Numbered from the stretch's first letter, positions 9,384-22,523 are shown. The stretch is DNA of 64,000 nt from Gyrodactylus bullatarudis (GCA_012064415.1 SSNU01000120.1:107047-171046); one strand, 5' to 3'. Translations and numbers: made by a program. The notes: generated from the sequence alone by a model not told the origin.

Positions 9384-12300
9384 ATGACAAATGTTGTAAG
9401 TTTTTAAATATAATTCCTTCAGTCGAAATTCTACTATGAAGTTATGGACGACGTACTCAAGGAAGTCAAATCTGACCTGGAGTATGAAGGTCTTGACACT
9501 CAGTTCCTCGATCAGCTCAAAACTGTATGATTTTTTAAATTTAATCGATTCATTTTCATAGTTATGGGAAGAAAAATTGAAAGACACAAACGTTACAACG
9601 GGTGATCGTCATCCTGTATCTGCCGTTGATTATCATATGCTCCAGTTACAAAATCGTCAAAATCAATCTTACACTGTAAATCGGGCAAACTTACAGACTC
9701 AAAAACCAATAGCCCCTACTAATCCAGCAATGATTAATATTAATCGGACAGCCCTTCCACGCCAACAAATTATAAATTCTCAAACTGTCTCTAATCAATC
9801 TATCAATCGCCCTATTCTCATTACACAACCGTCAGCAATTCCAATCTCAAATCAACAGACCGGTAACACAAATACTGTACTCAGCCTACAGACTAACCAT
9901 GCACAACAAGGTCAACAACAGGCCAACTTTGGACAAAACCAAATTGCCAATATCGGTGGTCAGAATCTGCAAGTTCTTCAAATCAACAACTTGCCGTACA
10001 TAATTCCTTCAAATGTAATTATGACGCGTCCTACACGGCCTCACATACAACAGTCAACATTACATATGCAACAACCACAATTGCAACACTCACTATCCAA
10101 CGTCCAACATTTGAATCAAGCCCAATTAATACAATCAAGTTTCCAGCCTGCTCAAAATCAACAACAAAATAGGATACCAAAATCTCAAGTAGACGGTGGC
10201 AAGGACAGTGATTACGACGATGACGAATTCGACAATGTACATTCAATAAAGCAACCTCAAACAAATCAATCCATGATAAATGATGAAATTGACGATCATG
10301 TTGATATCATGAGTGAAGCGCCGTCATCTGTCCGTGGCCCCATGAGCAATTTACCTCCTCCAACACCTCTGCATAGCGTTCATGGTGGATCTATTTATGG
10401 TTCCATTGGTGGTTTAAAGTGAGTGCACTTTTAAATGATAAAATATATTTTTGTTGTTTAACCATTAAAATAACTTTTATTCTATCGATTTTCTTTCAAG
10501 GTTACTATCAGATTTATTATTTTGTTAACAATCATCCCTTTCTAATCAAAACTCTCTACTTGGTTCCTACCATTAGCTTAATCCTTTCTCTGAAAAATCT
10601 TGGCTTTATTCCTTATTTTAGTAACATTAATCTTGTGCTATTTTTCCCAAGATTTTGTCGATAGAGTGATCCTATTGCTGATCAAGATAACTATATTTGG
10701 AATTTATCTGAATGAATATATTGTTATTAATTAGTTATGGAATGCAAACTTAATTGGCATATTCTCGGCATCAATTTGAAAATCAATTATATAGCCAAAA
10801 AAACAAAAGCCATCCCCCCTACATCTCTGTGTATACTAAGCATGCATTGAGTGAACCTTTTCTTGTTTCTCTCTTCAAATTAAATATGTAAAATATGAGT
10901 AATCGATATTATTTACTTTTCATTCACTATTCAATTTTTTTCTTCACTGTTGTTGCTTATTCGTTTTTATCATAACGAGCCTTTTCTTTCATTTGCTTTC
11001 TTTCTTAATCGATAGAAATTTAGGAGGTTTGCACCTTAGTTGTTTTTCTTTTACCTCTACACAAGGTTTTAACTAAATCATGATTCACTTACAACTTTTC
11101 ATTCATCTGGTACCCCAAGTATGCTATAGTGTGATTATCATTAATTTTTAAAATACTCAAGTCTGAATAATTATCAAGATTATGACAGTATGTTCATTAG
11201 ATCGAAATAAAAAGATTATGAAAATTTTATCTGAATTTTATGTCTTATTTTTGCTCTAAAAAGTTTATTATACGTCGCATTACAAATTTGAAAAGATGGG
11301 AACTTTTGAGCAGACTCTTCTGGTTTAGAAGCTATCCTCACTAGTTTATTTTTAATTAAAAAGTATAAAATCATAAAAATGAGGCTTAATGTATAGATTA
11401 TGCAATAGTCTCTCACATGACTGTCTAGCTTATTTAGCCACTTGTCTTGAGCCTTCTCTTTTTGAGAATCTATAGACGCCTTCCTAATTCATAACTTGCC
11501 TAAAATTAATAATTAAATTTTAATAAATCTCGTTTAACCCAGGAGTCTGAAAAATCCCTTGAGCAATGTCAATACAATGGACGATAGTGATGATGATCTT
11601 GTGTCTACTTCAAACACTCCTCGACCCGGTAATGCTAAAAAGCCAAAGATTATCAAGATGGAGAATGACCCCAATTCATTCTCTGGTAATAGACATTCCG
11701 ACTCTGAATTCGAAGATGACCTCCCAGGCTATGATTTTAACGATAAGCGAAGTCGTCTTGACAACAGCAGTCTTCACGATGTTTCATTGGACTTGTCCAA
11801 GAAAAAGATTGAAAACTCCACCGAGCTTGACGATAGCAATGAAGTGGACGAGGAAGGCGTTCCAATTCGTCTTCCCAATAGCGCATCTGGACAACCTTCC
11901 TCTGATTCTGGTCGTCCGAAGACAAAGAGGAAAAAGTGTGAACCGGGGGAAGACAAAAACTCCTCTGCTGACTTAATGAATAACGAGGACAAGCTTAGCG
12001 ACAATATCGACATTGAAAATGATGACGACGACGATGATGACGATGAAGATGATGATGACGACGACGAGCCATTGAACAGTCAAGATGATGTCAGTGATGA
12101 AGATGCAGATGTTATCTTTGAAGCTGATAATCTAATTGTCTGTCAATACGATAAAGTAAGCAATCTTATTATTTCCTATTCCACTTATTCCCAATCTTTC
12201 CAACTCAACAGTTGTTAGGGTTATCTGTCTTTTGCTTCTGCAGAACTTTGAGACACCACTTCTCTCCTTTAGTGAGGCATGTTTTATTTACTTTTTCATC

Positions 12301-15300
12301 ATTTAATATGAACAATTCTATCCATCTATATTAGGGTGGGTCTCTACAAGTTAGAAAGTTGTAATATATAGAAGCCTTGACTTCGAAGAATCTTATGGCT
12401 ACTTGAATTATTTTTATGAACCGTTTTCCTGATATTCTCAGACTTTATTATTAGACTCAGATTTTTTTGTCAGCCGGTCTATCAGATAATTTACATTATT
12501 TAAAACCAAAAATTTAAAAAGCATTTCTGAACAAATTTCTTGCCAAAATAAATCCCATATTCTGATTCAACGTCCCATAAGTAGTATGATAACTTTCTAA
12601 CAATTCATGGAGGGTCCCAATCTAATCTATAGTAAATGATTCTTTTATTCTATTTTCTAGAGAATCGCTAAATTATTATTTTTATTGACTATTTAAGACT
12701 ATTTCAACAAATGAATTTCGCATTGTTTTATGCCGGTTCTTGTTCGATTGGGTTGTTATCAGTTATCATCACGACCAGATTAAGTATTTTTCACGTCGTT
12801 TCATAGTAAAACATTCAATTTATCAATAATGAGATAATTTAGTTCGGGAAAAATTATTTTTTCGCTTGCTAACAAAATTTCCACACTCCATTAATGATTA
12901 GCATTTCCGCTGAATCAAAATACATTATACACACTCTTATTTCCGGTATTAGTTGCGCCCGAGACAAGCTCTATCGTCTCATTTATTTTTCGCATTTTCA
13001 AAATTTGATGAAATATTCTCTTTTGCTCTCTTAAAGCTAATTCATATCTCCTGTTCATCGATTTTCTAATAGCGTTGTAAAGAATCTGAATCCAGTTGGG
13101 CATCTGAACATTAGGCATAGATGCGTTTCGTATTTATTGAGACTCCTCGGTATACCATAGGTCTAGACAAAAATAGGTTAGTTGTGTAAATCACTCTTAA
13201 CGCTTTCGATATCAGAGGTTATATATTCTAACCAACTTTTTCCAATGATTTTAAAACATTTTTACCCAAGTTTGCTATAATGCTATATTTGTGCTAGCCA
13301 GGCTTTAGAATGCCATTGATATTTGAGGTTTTTGAGAAAGAAGTAGAATCCCTATATTCATTATCCTTTTTGATCGAAATTATTGAACTTATCAATGTTC
13401 AGAGATGATAAGATTCATGTCTATAGAAGCTTTTTATAGTTAATTCAGAACAAGTTATATTTTTTATGCATGAAATCAAAGAGCGGTTCCATCAAGAGTC
13501 TCTTGAAAATGGGGCGAATTTCAACCACATTTTTATCTACAATATCTAAGTTGTTTTGTAATCGGATTGACATTAACTGAGTGTTTGTAACAATTAATTT
13601 CAAAGTAAATCCTCTCATTTGCGACGTTTCACTTTAAATTACTCACCAGTAAATGGGAAAAATTCGTCCTAGTAAATGTCCTTTATTATCACATTTTAAG
13701 TACGTCTGTGAGAGTATCAAACTTGAAACTTTTTTCGTCTAGCTATGGAATCAACAGAGTTAATACAAATTACACAAGATCAGTATTAATTCATATTAGC
13801 TGGTTTATTGATACTAGATATTTTTCAATTGTCACTTGAACATTTAAATTCATCCTATTCCCTAATTTCTCAATCGGGAATGAAACATTCTTCAAATACT
13901 TTTCTCCCTCATCCAAATGGAATCCAATCATGTCACATGATTCTTATCATCTAAAAATAAGTCTTTAAAAGAAGATTGGTTTTCCCCCCAACTCACACAT
14001 GGGGAAAAATCAATCATCGATTGGTAGTAGTCCTTTCCATTTTCTCTATCGCCTACATTTGAGCTTAATTTTGGTCATCATTCGTCAATAAAATGATTAA
14101 TTAACGATTTATATGTATTATAAATGGCTTTATCTAGATCTAGTCTTGAATTTCTCCTTAATAGAAGGAAACATATCATCCTCATCTCTCATCTTACCAA
14201 ACGAAATGAGATGGTTTAAACTGTATTATTCCTTCCTTCTGTGTGAGGCCTCTTTCACAAAAATTTTCATCGACTGTCTGAATAATTCTTCTGAATTTTT
14301 TCAAATAAACTCACAAAAAAGTGCAGTATTTCTTCTCCTCTAAAATACCCATTTGTACTCAGACTTTAGTTCTCCTTCTTTTAACTTTGAGTTTGCTCTA
14401 TATCATTATTTTTACAAGTTGATTCTATGCTATACAATCTTGGGATAATAATAATAATACCAGTAATAATAATTTCAATGTGATTCTTTGTTATTTCCCC
14501 CTTTTTACGTATAATACAATCTTGGTGTATTCTCACACGAGTCAATAAGCTAATAAGAGAAACTACAATTGTTTTCATCGATATTGAATTTACACACTTT
14601 CAAGTCTTTTTCTTGCTTGAAAAGTTGTCATTCTTGAACAAAGTGTCATTTTTGCTGTGTTCATTTAAAAGACTACAAATAATGAATGACATTCAAAAAT
14701 CTGTATTCCTTCATGATGGACATTTGTAAATTTGTATTTTTTTCAATTTTCAAAAAAAATCCCTCCCCCATCACAACTAAGGACTATTATTTTGAGCTCA
14801 TGTTTCTATAACAAGCAGAGGACACCTATTGAAACGAAATCTTGATTGGATTATTGAGTGAAAAATTAGGACCTTTCATTTGTTCGAGTCTGAAGTGAAT
14901 CTTGAAAGTTTCAGCGAGAAATTTAGCCATCTACCATGTTACCTTGCTCTCATTATTTTTTTTATTCATTCATTTTTTATTCTCAAATAAATAAAATCTA
15001 TATCTATAAAAGATATCTATTGCATACATTAGCCAGCTCAGGAATCTATCGTCTGTCTTTGAAAGAAGAAAAAATATATAATTTCTCTTCTTTTCACAAA
15101 AATTGTCTTTTTCCATTAGAATACAGTACACAGTATCATCTTAACAACAATAGAGTATGCTTTTCCCTCTCCTCAAAAATAACTAGAGTTGTTTTCACTA
15201 CAATTCCCTCAGAGTCATCAGACGGAAATATTGATTGGGAAAATCCCCTCTTCTTCTTGTTTTTTAAATGTAGAAGATCTCGACTCATTCGTGAAACCAA

Positions 15301-16313
15301 CTCATCTCTAATTGAATAGGAATCTAAAGATTTTCCGGATGTTCATCAGATCATCATGGAACTATATAATCTCTGTTTTATTAACTGGATCATAATCCTA
15401 CTCTAAAGTTGTTCTGATGATGATGAATTGATCTTCTCTTTTGTTATAAATAAATATATACGGAGAGAGGATTAGAAATAAGATCAAAGATGAATTTCTA
15501 AGGGAAATACGAGTTGTTTTTTCTTTTATATTCTAGAAATAAATTTCTTCAATACACTTGTATATAGAAATCAGCAAAGTTTTCATTATTTTCTTACATT
15601 CATGAATCATATTGAGATTTTATTATAAATTGAAGTACACAGTTTTGTTAAGGCTAGTATTGTATGTACGATAACAGATAACAGAATCAGAGTAATTTTG
15701 TGTGCTCGTGTACATGTAACAGCATCTCTTTCTCCTCATCTCTCATATCAATGTCTCACAAAATGTTGGCTATTTGGTATAAAAATATTAATAATAGAAA
15801 AGAAATATTATTCTTGGTTACTATTCTCATTAGCTAATGCATCTATCTCTCTGGTCTATGATAATTCAAAGAGATTCATTATTTTTGTGTGTTAGTGGTG
15901 TGCGATAGAGAAAAAATTGCAAATGCACATTGAATAAACTTGTCGTCTAGAGTCTATATTCATTATTAGTTTAGTCTTGACTATTTTTATAAAAATACAT
16001 TAGTTGTGCATTTTATCTAAACTTGTCTCTTTTAGGGTTAGACCTTTTTCTACTTGTTAAATGGTTGTTTGTTATATAAATGGTTAGTTTTGTGCTACTC
16101 TTATTTTGTATTCTTCTCAACTCTTTACTCACTGAATGATTGTGCATCTTTTTATGATAAATTTCAAATTAAATCTTTAACTTTGATATACATATTTATA
16201 TTTAGATACATAGATCAAGAAATAAATGGAGACTCCATTTTAAGGATGGAATCATGTCCATCAAGGGACGTGACTACCTATTCCAGAAGGCCACCGGAGA
16301 GGCAGAATGGTAA
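9384..16313 (+). CDS. GTF2A1: Transcription initiation factor TFIIA, alpha/beta precursor
   Basis: Five exons: 9384-9395, 9423-9524, 9562-10418, 11543-12155, 16206-16313; introns of 27, 37, 1124 and 4050 nt. All phases close, giving 563 residues, well above the about 370 of human or fly. Residues 1-45 are the helical N-terminal domain (EVMDDVLKEV, LKTLWEEKL). A Gln/Asn-rich linker follows. A Taspase1-type site QVDG lies at residues 247-250, and an acidic run covers about 484-499. The C-terminus (EPLNSQDDVSD, CQYDK, then IHRSRNKWR to GEAEW) is the beta-barrel strand region. The factor binds TBP and stabilises it on TATA DNA in the nucleus. The first exon codes only four residues and is inferred from an in-frame ATG plus GTAAGT. 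The enlarged middle includes a basic KTKRKK patch near 450. Confidence 0.93.
12156..16205 (+). other. Fourth intron of TFIIA (about 4 kb), nothing else recognised
   Basis: It starts GTAAGC after CQYDK and ends ATTTAG before IHRSRNKW. Only chance reading frames were found inside, on either strand. It is about 150 times longer than the first intron of the same gene. Confidence 0.7.
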
Positions 16314-16420
16314 AGCATGAACCCAAGATCTGATATTTTTATCATTATTAACTTAAAAATCAAATCATATTACAAGAAAAGACAAAAATTAAAGATTGGT
16401 AAAAATGTCAACATTTTATA

Positions 16421-16432
16421 AATAAATTTATT
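16421..16432. terminator. Palindromic polyadenylation signal AATAAATTTATT between convergent genes
   Basis: AATAAA for the plus strand (16421-16426) runs into TTTATT, which is AATAAA on the minus strand. It lies 108 nt after the TFIIA stop and 880 nt beyond the PP1 stop, so it is a good signal for TFIIA and a possible distal one for PP1. Confidence 0.5.
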
Positions 16433-17311
16433 TCATTACGAGCATCAAAATTTATTTTCGCTTTCTTTATTGTTTAAAACTTTTCTCTGGGTTCATCTAA
16501 ATCCATCATTACTTGGTTGTGTTGGAGGGGGGAGCAGTGTAATGAGACCAAGCTCCGCTCTAGTCAGTGTCTTTGTCAGATTTTTTTTTATTATTTTAAG
16601 AAATTTATATTTTATCATGACCATTGGACACTCTTGTAGTACCTATTGACTGAATGAGTGTGGGCAAGAGACAGAATGAATAATATGACAATAGTAGTTC
16701 AAGTTTAATATGTATTTGATGGATTTTTTGGTCGATTACACAATAAATGGTAAATTAAAAGGAAATAGAAGAAAGGGTTCAGATTTATAGGACTGAGCAA
16801 AGATGAATAATTCAAGAGATAAGATTTTGGTTTTGTCGGTATGTGGATGGAAATGCAGCAAATTCTTCTTTGTGTTTGGTGTGTAGAAAAAATTTATACA
16901 ATTATTGGTAAAAACCTTTAGTTTCTTTGGGTTTTCTTTAATCTCCTCCAAGAACTTGTTTCTTAATGGATCACTTTGAATGGAGGAGTGTTTGATTAAT
17001 TGGATTTTGAGTGCAATGTCTTCTTGGTACTTATTAGATATTTGATGATGATAATTATAATAATAATCTACAAATTTATTAGACTCATTAGAGAAGTAGT
17101 TGTATAACACATGTATAACATTGGTGAGACCCGCGATGGAAAAATTTGAGACATATTTCCGATTAGAATAAGTGATAGTTTTTCTTTAAATGTAGAGGAG
17201 GAGGAGGAGGTTGGTGTACAGAGCAAAAGAGAGGTACAGATATAAACTCTGTTGTTATTATTATTATTATGAATATAACACATATTTTGATAATGATAGT
17301 ATGACTTATGA

Positions 17312-18541
<1,230 letters not shown>

Positions 18542-19712
18542 TGGACAAGATTTTAAGTGAAGCGGTTAATAATATCCATTTTTCACAACTCAAACATCTG
18601 CCCAATTTTAGAATTTATTCGTTTGTTTAACAACTACTAATTTTTCAAAATATTAGAAAATTTCTAATCCATTAATTAAATTTCAGGATTAATTAATAAT
18701 TCAGGATTGTTAATTAATTGTATATATATAATTTTTTATTGCATCTTTTATGTTTTATAAAGAATATAATATACATTGTACCGTTGTGTCTTAATTACTG
18801 ACAATAACCAAAAAATGATGAAAATAATTATAATCGAATCCTTGAAAATCTAAGGAAACCTCGCTCCTAAGAATCTTAAAAATACAATATAAACATCTCA
18901 ATTAGAATATATCAAGTAATCTTTCTAGTGTTAATTAATTGGGAAAATCAATTGCAAATGGTTTTTAACGGATTCTTTTTAAATCATACGCAATAAGAAT
19001 TGAATCAATTCAATTGATCATCATGTTCTGTAGCCTTTTTAAAGAAATTCTTTCAAATACTCAGCACAATAATGGTTAATTTCTCAAAATTGGACTTGAG
19101 GAATTTTTATACAGGAAAATGTTTTTAATTTATCGAGAAAGGCCCCTAATGATTAGGGCCTAAGGTCATAATTTTATGATAAGATTTCAATATAAGTGAT
19201 TAAATAAATTTTTTTAGTATTGCACTATAATTTTACGATAAAGACTTGGAAACTAAGAAAAAATGTCTCAATGAGATACTATCTCATCAATCAAACAGAG
19301 AAATTGGTTAATTTTTCTTGTCCTATTTAGTCAAAAGAGATCGATCAGTCATTCAAAGATCAATTCGATTCAAATTAATATGCGAAAATATTATCATCTT
19401 ATCAACGTACACTCAAGTAGCTTATTAAATATATCACTGAGGTCGAACTTGAGTTCCTGAGACATTTGACGTAAATTTGTAAGGACGCTATCAAAGACTA
19501 GAAAAACAAAGATCCACAATGCCTTTGCATCTCTTGTTTTAATTTTAAATAAAGTTTTGTATAATGCAATTTGTACTCTCAAAAAATAGAGTTTAGTACA
19601 TTAAGCTTTATAAATTAACTCTCGAGATTCTAAAGTTTAGAATTCAGAGTGAAATATAAAATAAGGTAGATAAGATTTTCATTTTAGAGTTGAAAATAGG
19701 TTAAAATTGAAT
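18542..19712. other. Intergenic region between PP1 and photolyase
   Basis: AT-rich; it should hold the PP1 promoter (minus strand) and the photolyase 3' end. A 62-codon minus-strand frame at 19394-19582 is not recognisable. No motif strong enough to name a promoter was seen. Confidence 0.45.
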
Positions 19713-21224
19713 TTATGATAATTTCATTTTCTTGTACGATGATGAGTACTTGGACACGAATTCATCAATATTGAATTTTCTTTTGCATCCTTCATAGTTC
19801 ATATACCTTATTTTGCCGAAAATTGGTCTCTCTCTCCATCCCTGATCATGAACACCACAGATTGACCACATCACTCCAACAAAACCATTGGGACAACCTC
19901 CATCCAGACTATAACGATCGTTTAAATATAGTGTAAAGTCAATTGTTTCTTGTACCTTACCAGGAAACCATTCAAGAATTTTCTTTGCCCAGTACATTCG
20001 TAAGAATCCGTGCATTTTACCTTGTTCTCTTAATTGTTTTTGAGCAGCATTCCAAAGATTATCTTTGGTCTGAGAGTTCTCCAGTTGTACTCTGGTATAG
20101 GATATTTCTTTTTTGTCATTTTCATGGTCTGTCAGGGTCTTTTGAGCCCATTCCCATGCACCAGTTAGCTTGTCATAATTTTCTTCATAGAAGCAATAAT
20201 TATCTGTGAGTTCTCTTCTGACCAAAGCCTCTTCTACAAAGATTTCAGAGCCAACCTTGTGATGATTCTTTAATTTGACAGCTTCAAGTATACACCTTTG
20301 GGCTGAGATTTGTCCAAATCTGATCCAAGGCGAAATGTTGCTTAGAGTACTTTTGGTTGGATTGTTACGAAAGTCATTAAAGATGTGAAGGTTTTTCAGG
20401 AGGAATTCATGAAAAACTTGCATACCTTCTTCATAGCCTGGCTTAGCCCAGCTCACATGTTTTACGTCAGAATCAATAACTGACTGGAATGATTCTTCAA
20501 TTTCATTAAAATCTATTGATGAAAACTTTTTTGGAGGATATTTTGAGGTGACTACGGGAGGGAAATCAGTCAGATAATCGTTTAGTTGCCTGTGAACTTT
20601 TGATCGAAGAGTACGTGCAGAATACTCTAGTTTATCTGAAACAACCCAGCACGGCAGAACATTAGTAGAATCAACTTGACATATTGGAACTTTATCTTTC
20701 AATTTGGATCTCATCAAATTTATCAACTTCTTGTCATAGCGGAGAGGACAAAAGTCTGTTACAATAACTTGTCCTTCAAGATTTTTAAAGGCTTCTATTA
20801 CCAGGTCGGCTTCAATTTTTGGATCGAATTCAAAATTCTTATTGTGGACAATAGAAAAATTTATCTTTAGGTCACGAAGCTTTTCATTGACAATTTTCAG
20901 ATTTTCGAAATGAAATTTAAAATGTCGTTCAGTTAACTGATTTTCAGGGAAGCGTAGTGATGCGAGTACAGTTAGAGGCAACTTGAATTTTATGGACAGC
21001 TTTTGTGCTAGGAGGAGAGCCCAATTATCCTCAACTCGAAAACTTCGAGTCATCCAGTAGACGATGCATCCATTAGAAGGATTACAATTATTGAACTCAT
21101 TCTCGCCAGAGAGGAGACGTAATCTCTTCTTATTGAACTTAAATTCAATAATATCTTTGGCTGCATTGTTTATACGATTACTAGCAATGTTAGCCATCCA
21201 TTCCGGGAATGATTTAGTCACCAT
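19713..21224 (-). CDS. Class II CPD DNA photolyase
   Basis: Single exon of 503 residues, full length for the family. The N-terminal alpha/beta domain begins around YWMTRSFRVEDNWAL (about residues 56-70). The helical FAD-binding domain includes ARTLRSKVHRQL, MHGFLRMYWAKKILEW, NDRYSLDGGCPNGF and CGVHDQGWRERPIFGKIRYM, which are class II signatures and distinguish it from class I photolyases and cryptochromes. The enzyme uses FADH- and blue/near-UV light to split cyclobutane pyrimidine dimers. The usual Asp of the MxRDxR motif is Ser here. The start at 21224 gives a basic lead of about 50 residues that could hold a targeting signal. It is intronless, unlike most neighbours. It lies head to head with the J-domain gene that starts 98 nt away at 21322. 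Confidence 0.95.
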   Translation of the reverse strand: MVTKSFPEWMANIASNRINNAAKDIIEFKFNKKRLRLLSGENEFNNCNPSNGCIVYWMTRSFRVEDNWALLLAQKLSIKFKLPLTVLASLRFPENQLTERHFKFHFENLKIVNEKLRDLKINFSIVHNKNFEFDPKIEADLVIEAFKNLEGQVIVTDFCPLRYDKKLINLMRSKLKDKVPICQVDSTNVLPCWVVSDKLEYSARTLRSKVHRQLNDYLTDFPPVVTSKYPPKKFSSIDFNEIEESFQSVIDSDVKHVSWAKPGYEEGMQVFHEFLLKNLHIFNDFRNNPTKSTLSNISPWIRFGQISAQRCILEAVKLKNHHKVGSEIFVEEALVRRELTDNYCFYEENYDKLTGAWEWAQKTLTDHENDKKEISYTRVQLENSQTKDNLWNAAQKQLREQGKMHGFLRMYWAKKILEWFPGKVQETIDFTLYLNDRYSLDGGCPNGFVGVMWSICGVHDQGWRERPIFGKIRYMNYEGCKRKFNIDEFVSKYSSSYKKMKLS

Positions 21225-21321
21225 TCTATCAAAGAATTTCTTTGATTTGAAAAAATTTAAATTTGTATCATAGAAGTATTAAAAAGTCTTAACAACTGAG
21301 TTTTATGAACTAATTGTTTTA

Positions 21322-21784
21322 ATGCTTGGGGTTTTCAAGTTAACTCAGAAAAATGTTTACCTAAAACAATGTTTTTCTATGAATCTATCAAGATCTCTGC
21401 GGATTCTCGAACTCTCAAACGACCCGGACCAGAAACAAATAAAAGATGCATATATAAAACAATCAAAAATACACCATCCAGATCGTAAGGATGGAAATGA
21501 TTTGAGATTTAAAGAAATCAATGAAGCATATGATTTTCTAAAAAACTACAAGCCGAATGATTCGCACAGTCCTCAAGACTATAATTTTCATTATGATCAG
21601 AACTATCATAAAATGTATGCCAATGAAATGAATTATTATAACAAGTTTGTCTAATTAATACTAATTTATCAGAAAATACAGGCAAAAACCAGACCCAAAA
21701 GCCCAAAAACGTATATATTATATAATTGGTACTATAGTAACAATTTTATATTCTCTCAGCTTATTGACTTTTTTGAGATTGTAA
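21322..21784 (+). CDS. J-domain protein with C-terminal membrane anchor, copy 1 (DNAJC30-like)
   Basis: Exons 21322-21644 and 21682-21784 with a 37-nt phase-2 intron (GTTTGT donor, TACTAAT branch site, ACAG acceptor); 141 residues. The J domain spans about residues 26-75 with the HPD triad in IHHPDRKDG. After a Tyr/His/Asn-rich link (FHYDQNYHKMYANEM), exon 2 adds QKPDPKAQKR and one hydrophobic segment (YIIGTIVTILYSLSLL) near the C-terminus. The order J domain, FxFxxxY link and terminal membrane helix resembles mitochondrial DNAJC30, and the basic N-terminus could be a mitochondrial presequence. Without the splice the frame ends at 21654 and the anchor is lost. A poly(A) signal lies at 21967-21972. 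Confidence 0.82.
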
Positions 21785-22050
21785 GTTTCAGTCTCTAATC
21801 TTTTTCAGACGAAAAGATATTGCAAATAAGAAATCAGAAGTTTGACTTCGAAAAAGATATTGTTTTGACTCCGAGATTATCGATATCGTTCAGAAAATGC
21901 AATTGAACATTCACCAAGAGTTTCAAAATTCTAATCTGAAACGAAGCGTTCAAAATTTAGATTTAAAATAAATTTACTTATCTAAACCCCAGTTTGTTCG
22001 CTTATTGATTCATGTTTCATGGTTCCTCCGTTATTGATCATTTTGTTTAA

Positions 22051-22523
22051 ATGAAGAAATTTTTCGATAGAATTGGTTTTCTTCGTCTAAACTATGTTCC
22101 AATTAAAAGGAATATGTCTATGACTTTATACAAGTCACTTGAAATCCTCGAATTATCTGGTAATCCTGGACCAAAAGAAATTAGAGAAGCATACATAAAG
22201 TTATCTAAAATTCACCACCCAGATATGAAGAAAGGAGATGATTCAAAGTTTAGGGAAATAAACGATGCTTATGAATTTTTAAAGATCTATACCAGAGTGA
22301 CAACATCAGGTGAAGAAATTAATGAAAAAGAATTTCATAAATACTCCCATGAATTTCGTACCAGCCGAGTTCCTGATTTCAGTCAAACTTCGAATCGTAA
22401 AAAGTAAATTTTTCTATAACTTGTAGTCATGATCCTGCAAAATTAAAAAAGAAGTTCATCTTCTATGGCATTTTGGCCATTATAGCTCATGTAGTCAGTT
22501 TAGGAACGTACTTGATCGTGTAA
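22051..22523 (+). CDS. J-domain protein with C-terminal membrane anchor, copy 2 (DNAJC30-like)
   Basis: Exons 22051-22403 and 22427-22523 with a 23-nt phase-2 intron (GTAAAT donor, TGTAG acceptor); 149 residues. The J domain is close to that of copy 1 (LEILELSGNP, AYIKLSKIHHPD, FREINDAYEFLK). Exon 2 gives HDPAKLKKKF and a hydrophobic segment (IFYGILAIIAHVVSLGTYLIV), aligned with exon 2 of copy 1 at the same phase, so the pair arose by tandem duplication. The basic, Phe/Arg-rich N-terminus suits a mitochondrial presequence. If it is like DNAJC30, it would be an Hsp70 co-chaperone in the inner membrane; that role is inferred from architecture. AATAAA follows at 22581-22586, 30 nt before the piggyBac target site. 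Confidence 0.82.

Noticed and set aside
10031..10264. Minus-strand frame over TFIIA exon 3
   Set aside because: Shadow of the Gln/Asn-rich coding strand.
12915..13118. 67-codon minus-strand frame inside TFIIA intron 4
   Set aside because: Charged helical look (RRYELALREQKR), but isolated, no extension by splicing found and no family recognised.
14936..15319. 127-codon plus-strand frame inside TFIIA intron 4
   Set aside because: Rich in Phe/Tyr/Leu/Ser as expected from T-rich DNA; not recognised.
16736..17110. 124-codon minus-strand frame downstream of PP1
   Set aside because: Tyr/Asn/Lys/Phe-rich, lies where the PP1 3' UTR should be; no motif. Could still be a small gene, but nothing supports it.
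19394..19582. 62-codon minus-strand frame with a possible exon (LTNLRQMSQELKFDLSDIF)
   Set aside because: Reads like real protein, with TTTTTCTAG just upstream as an acceptor, but no partner exon or family could be found.
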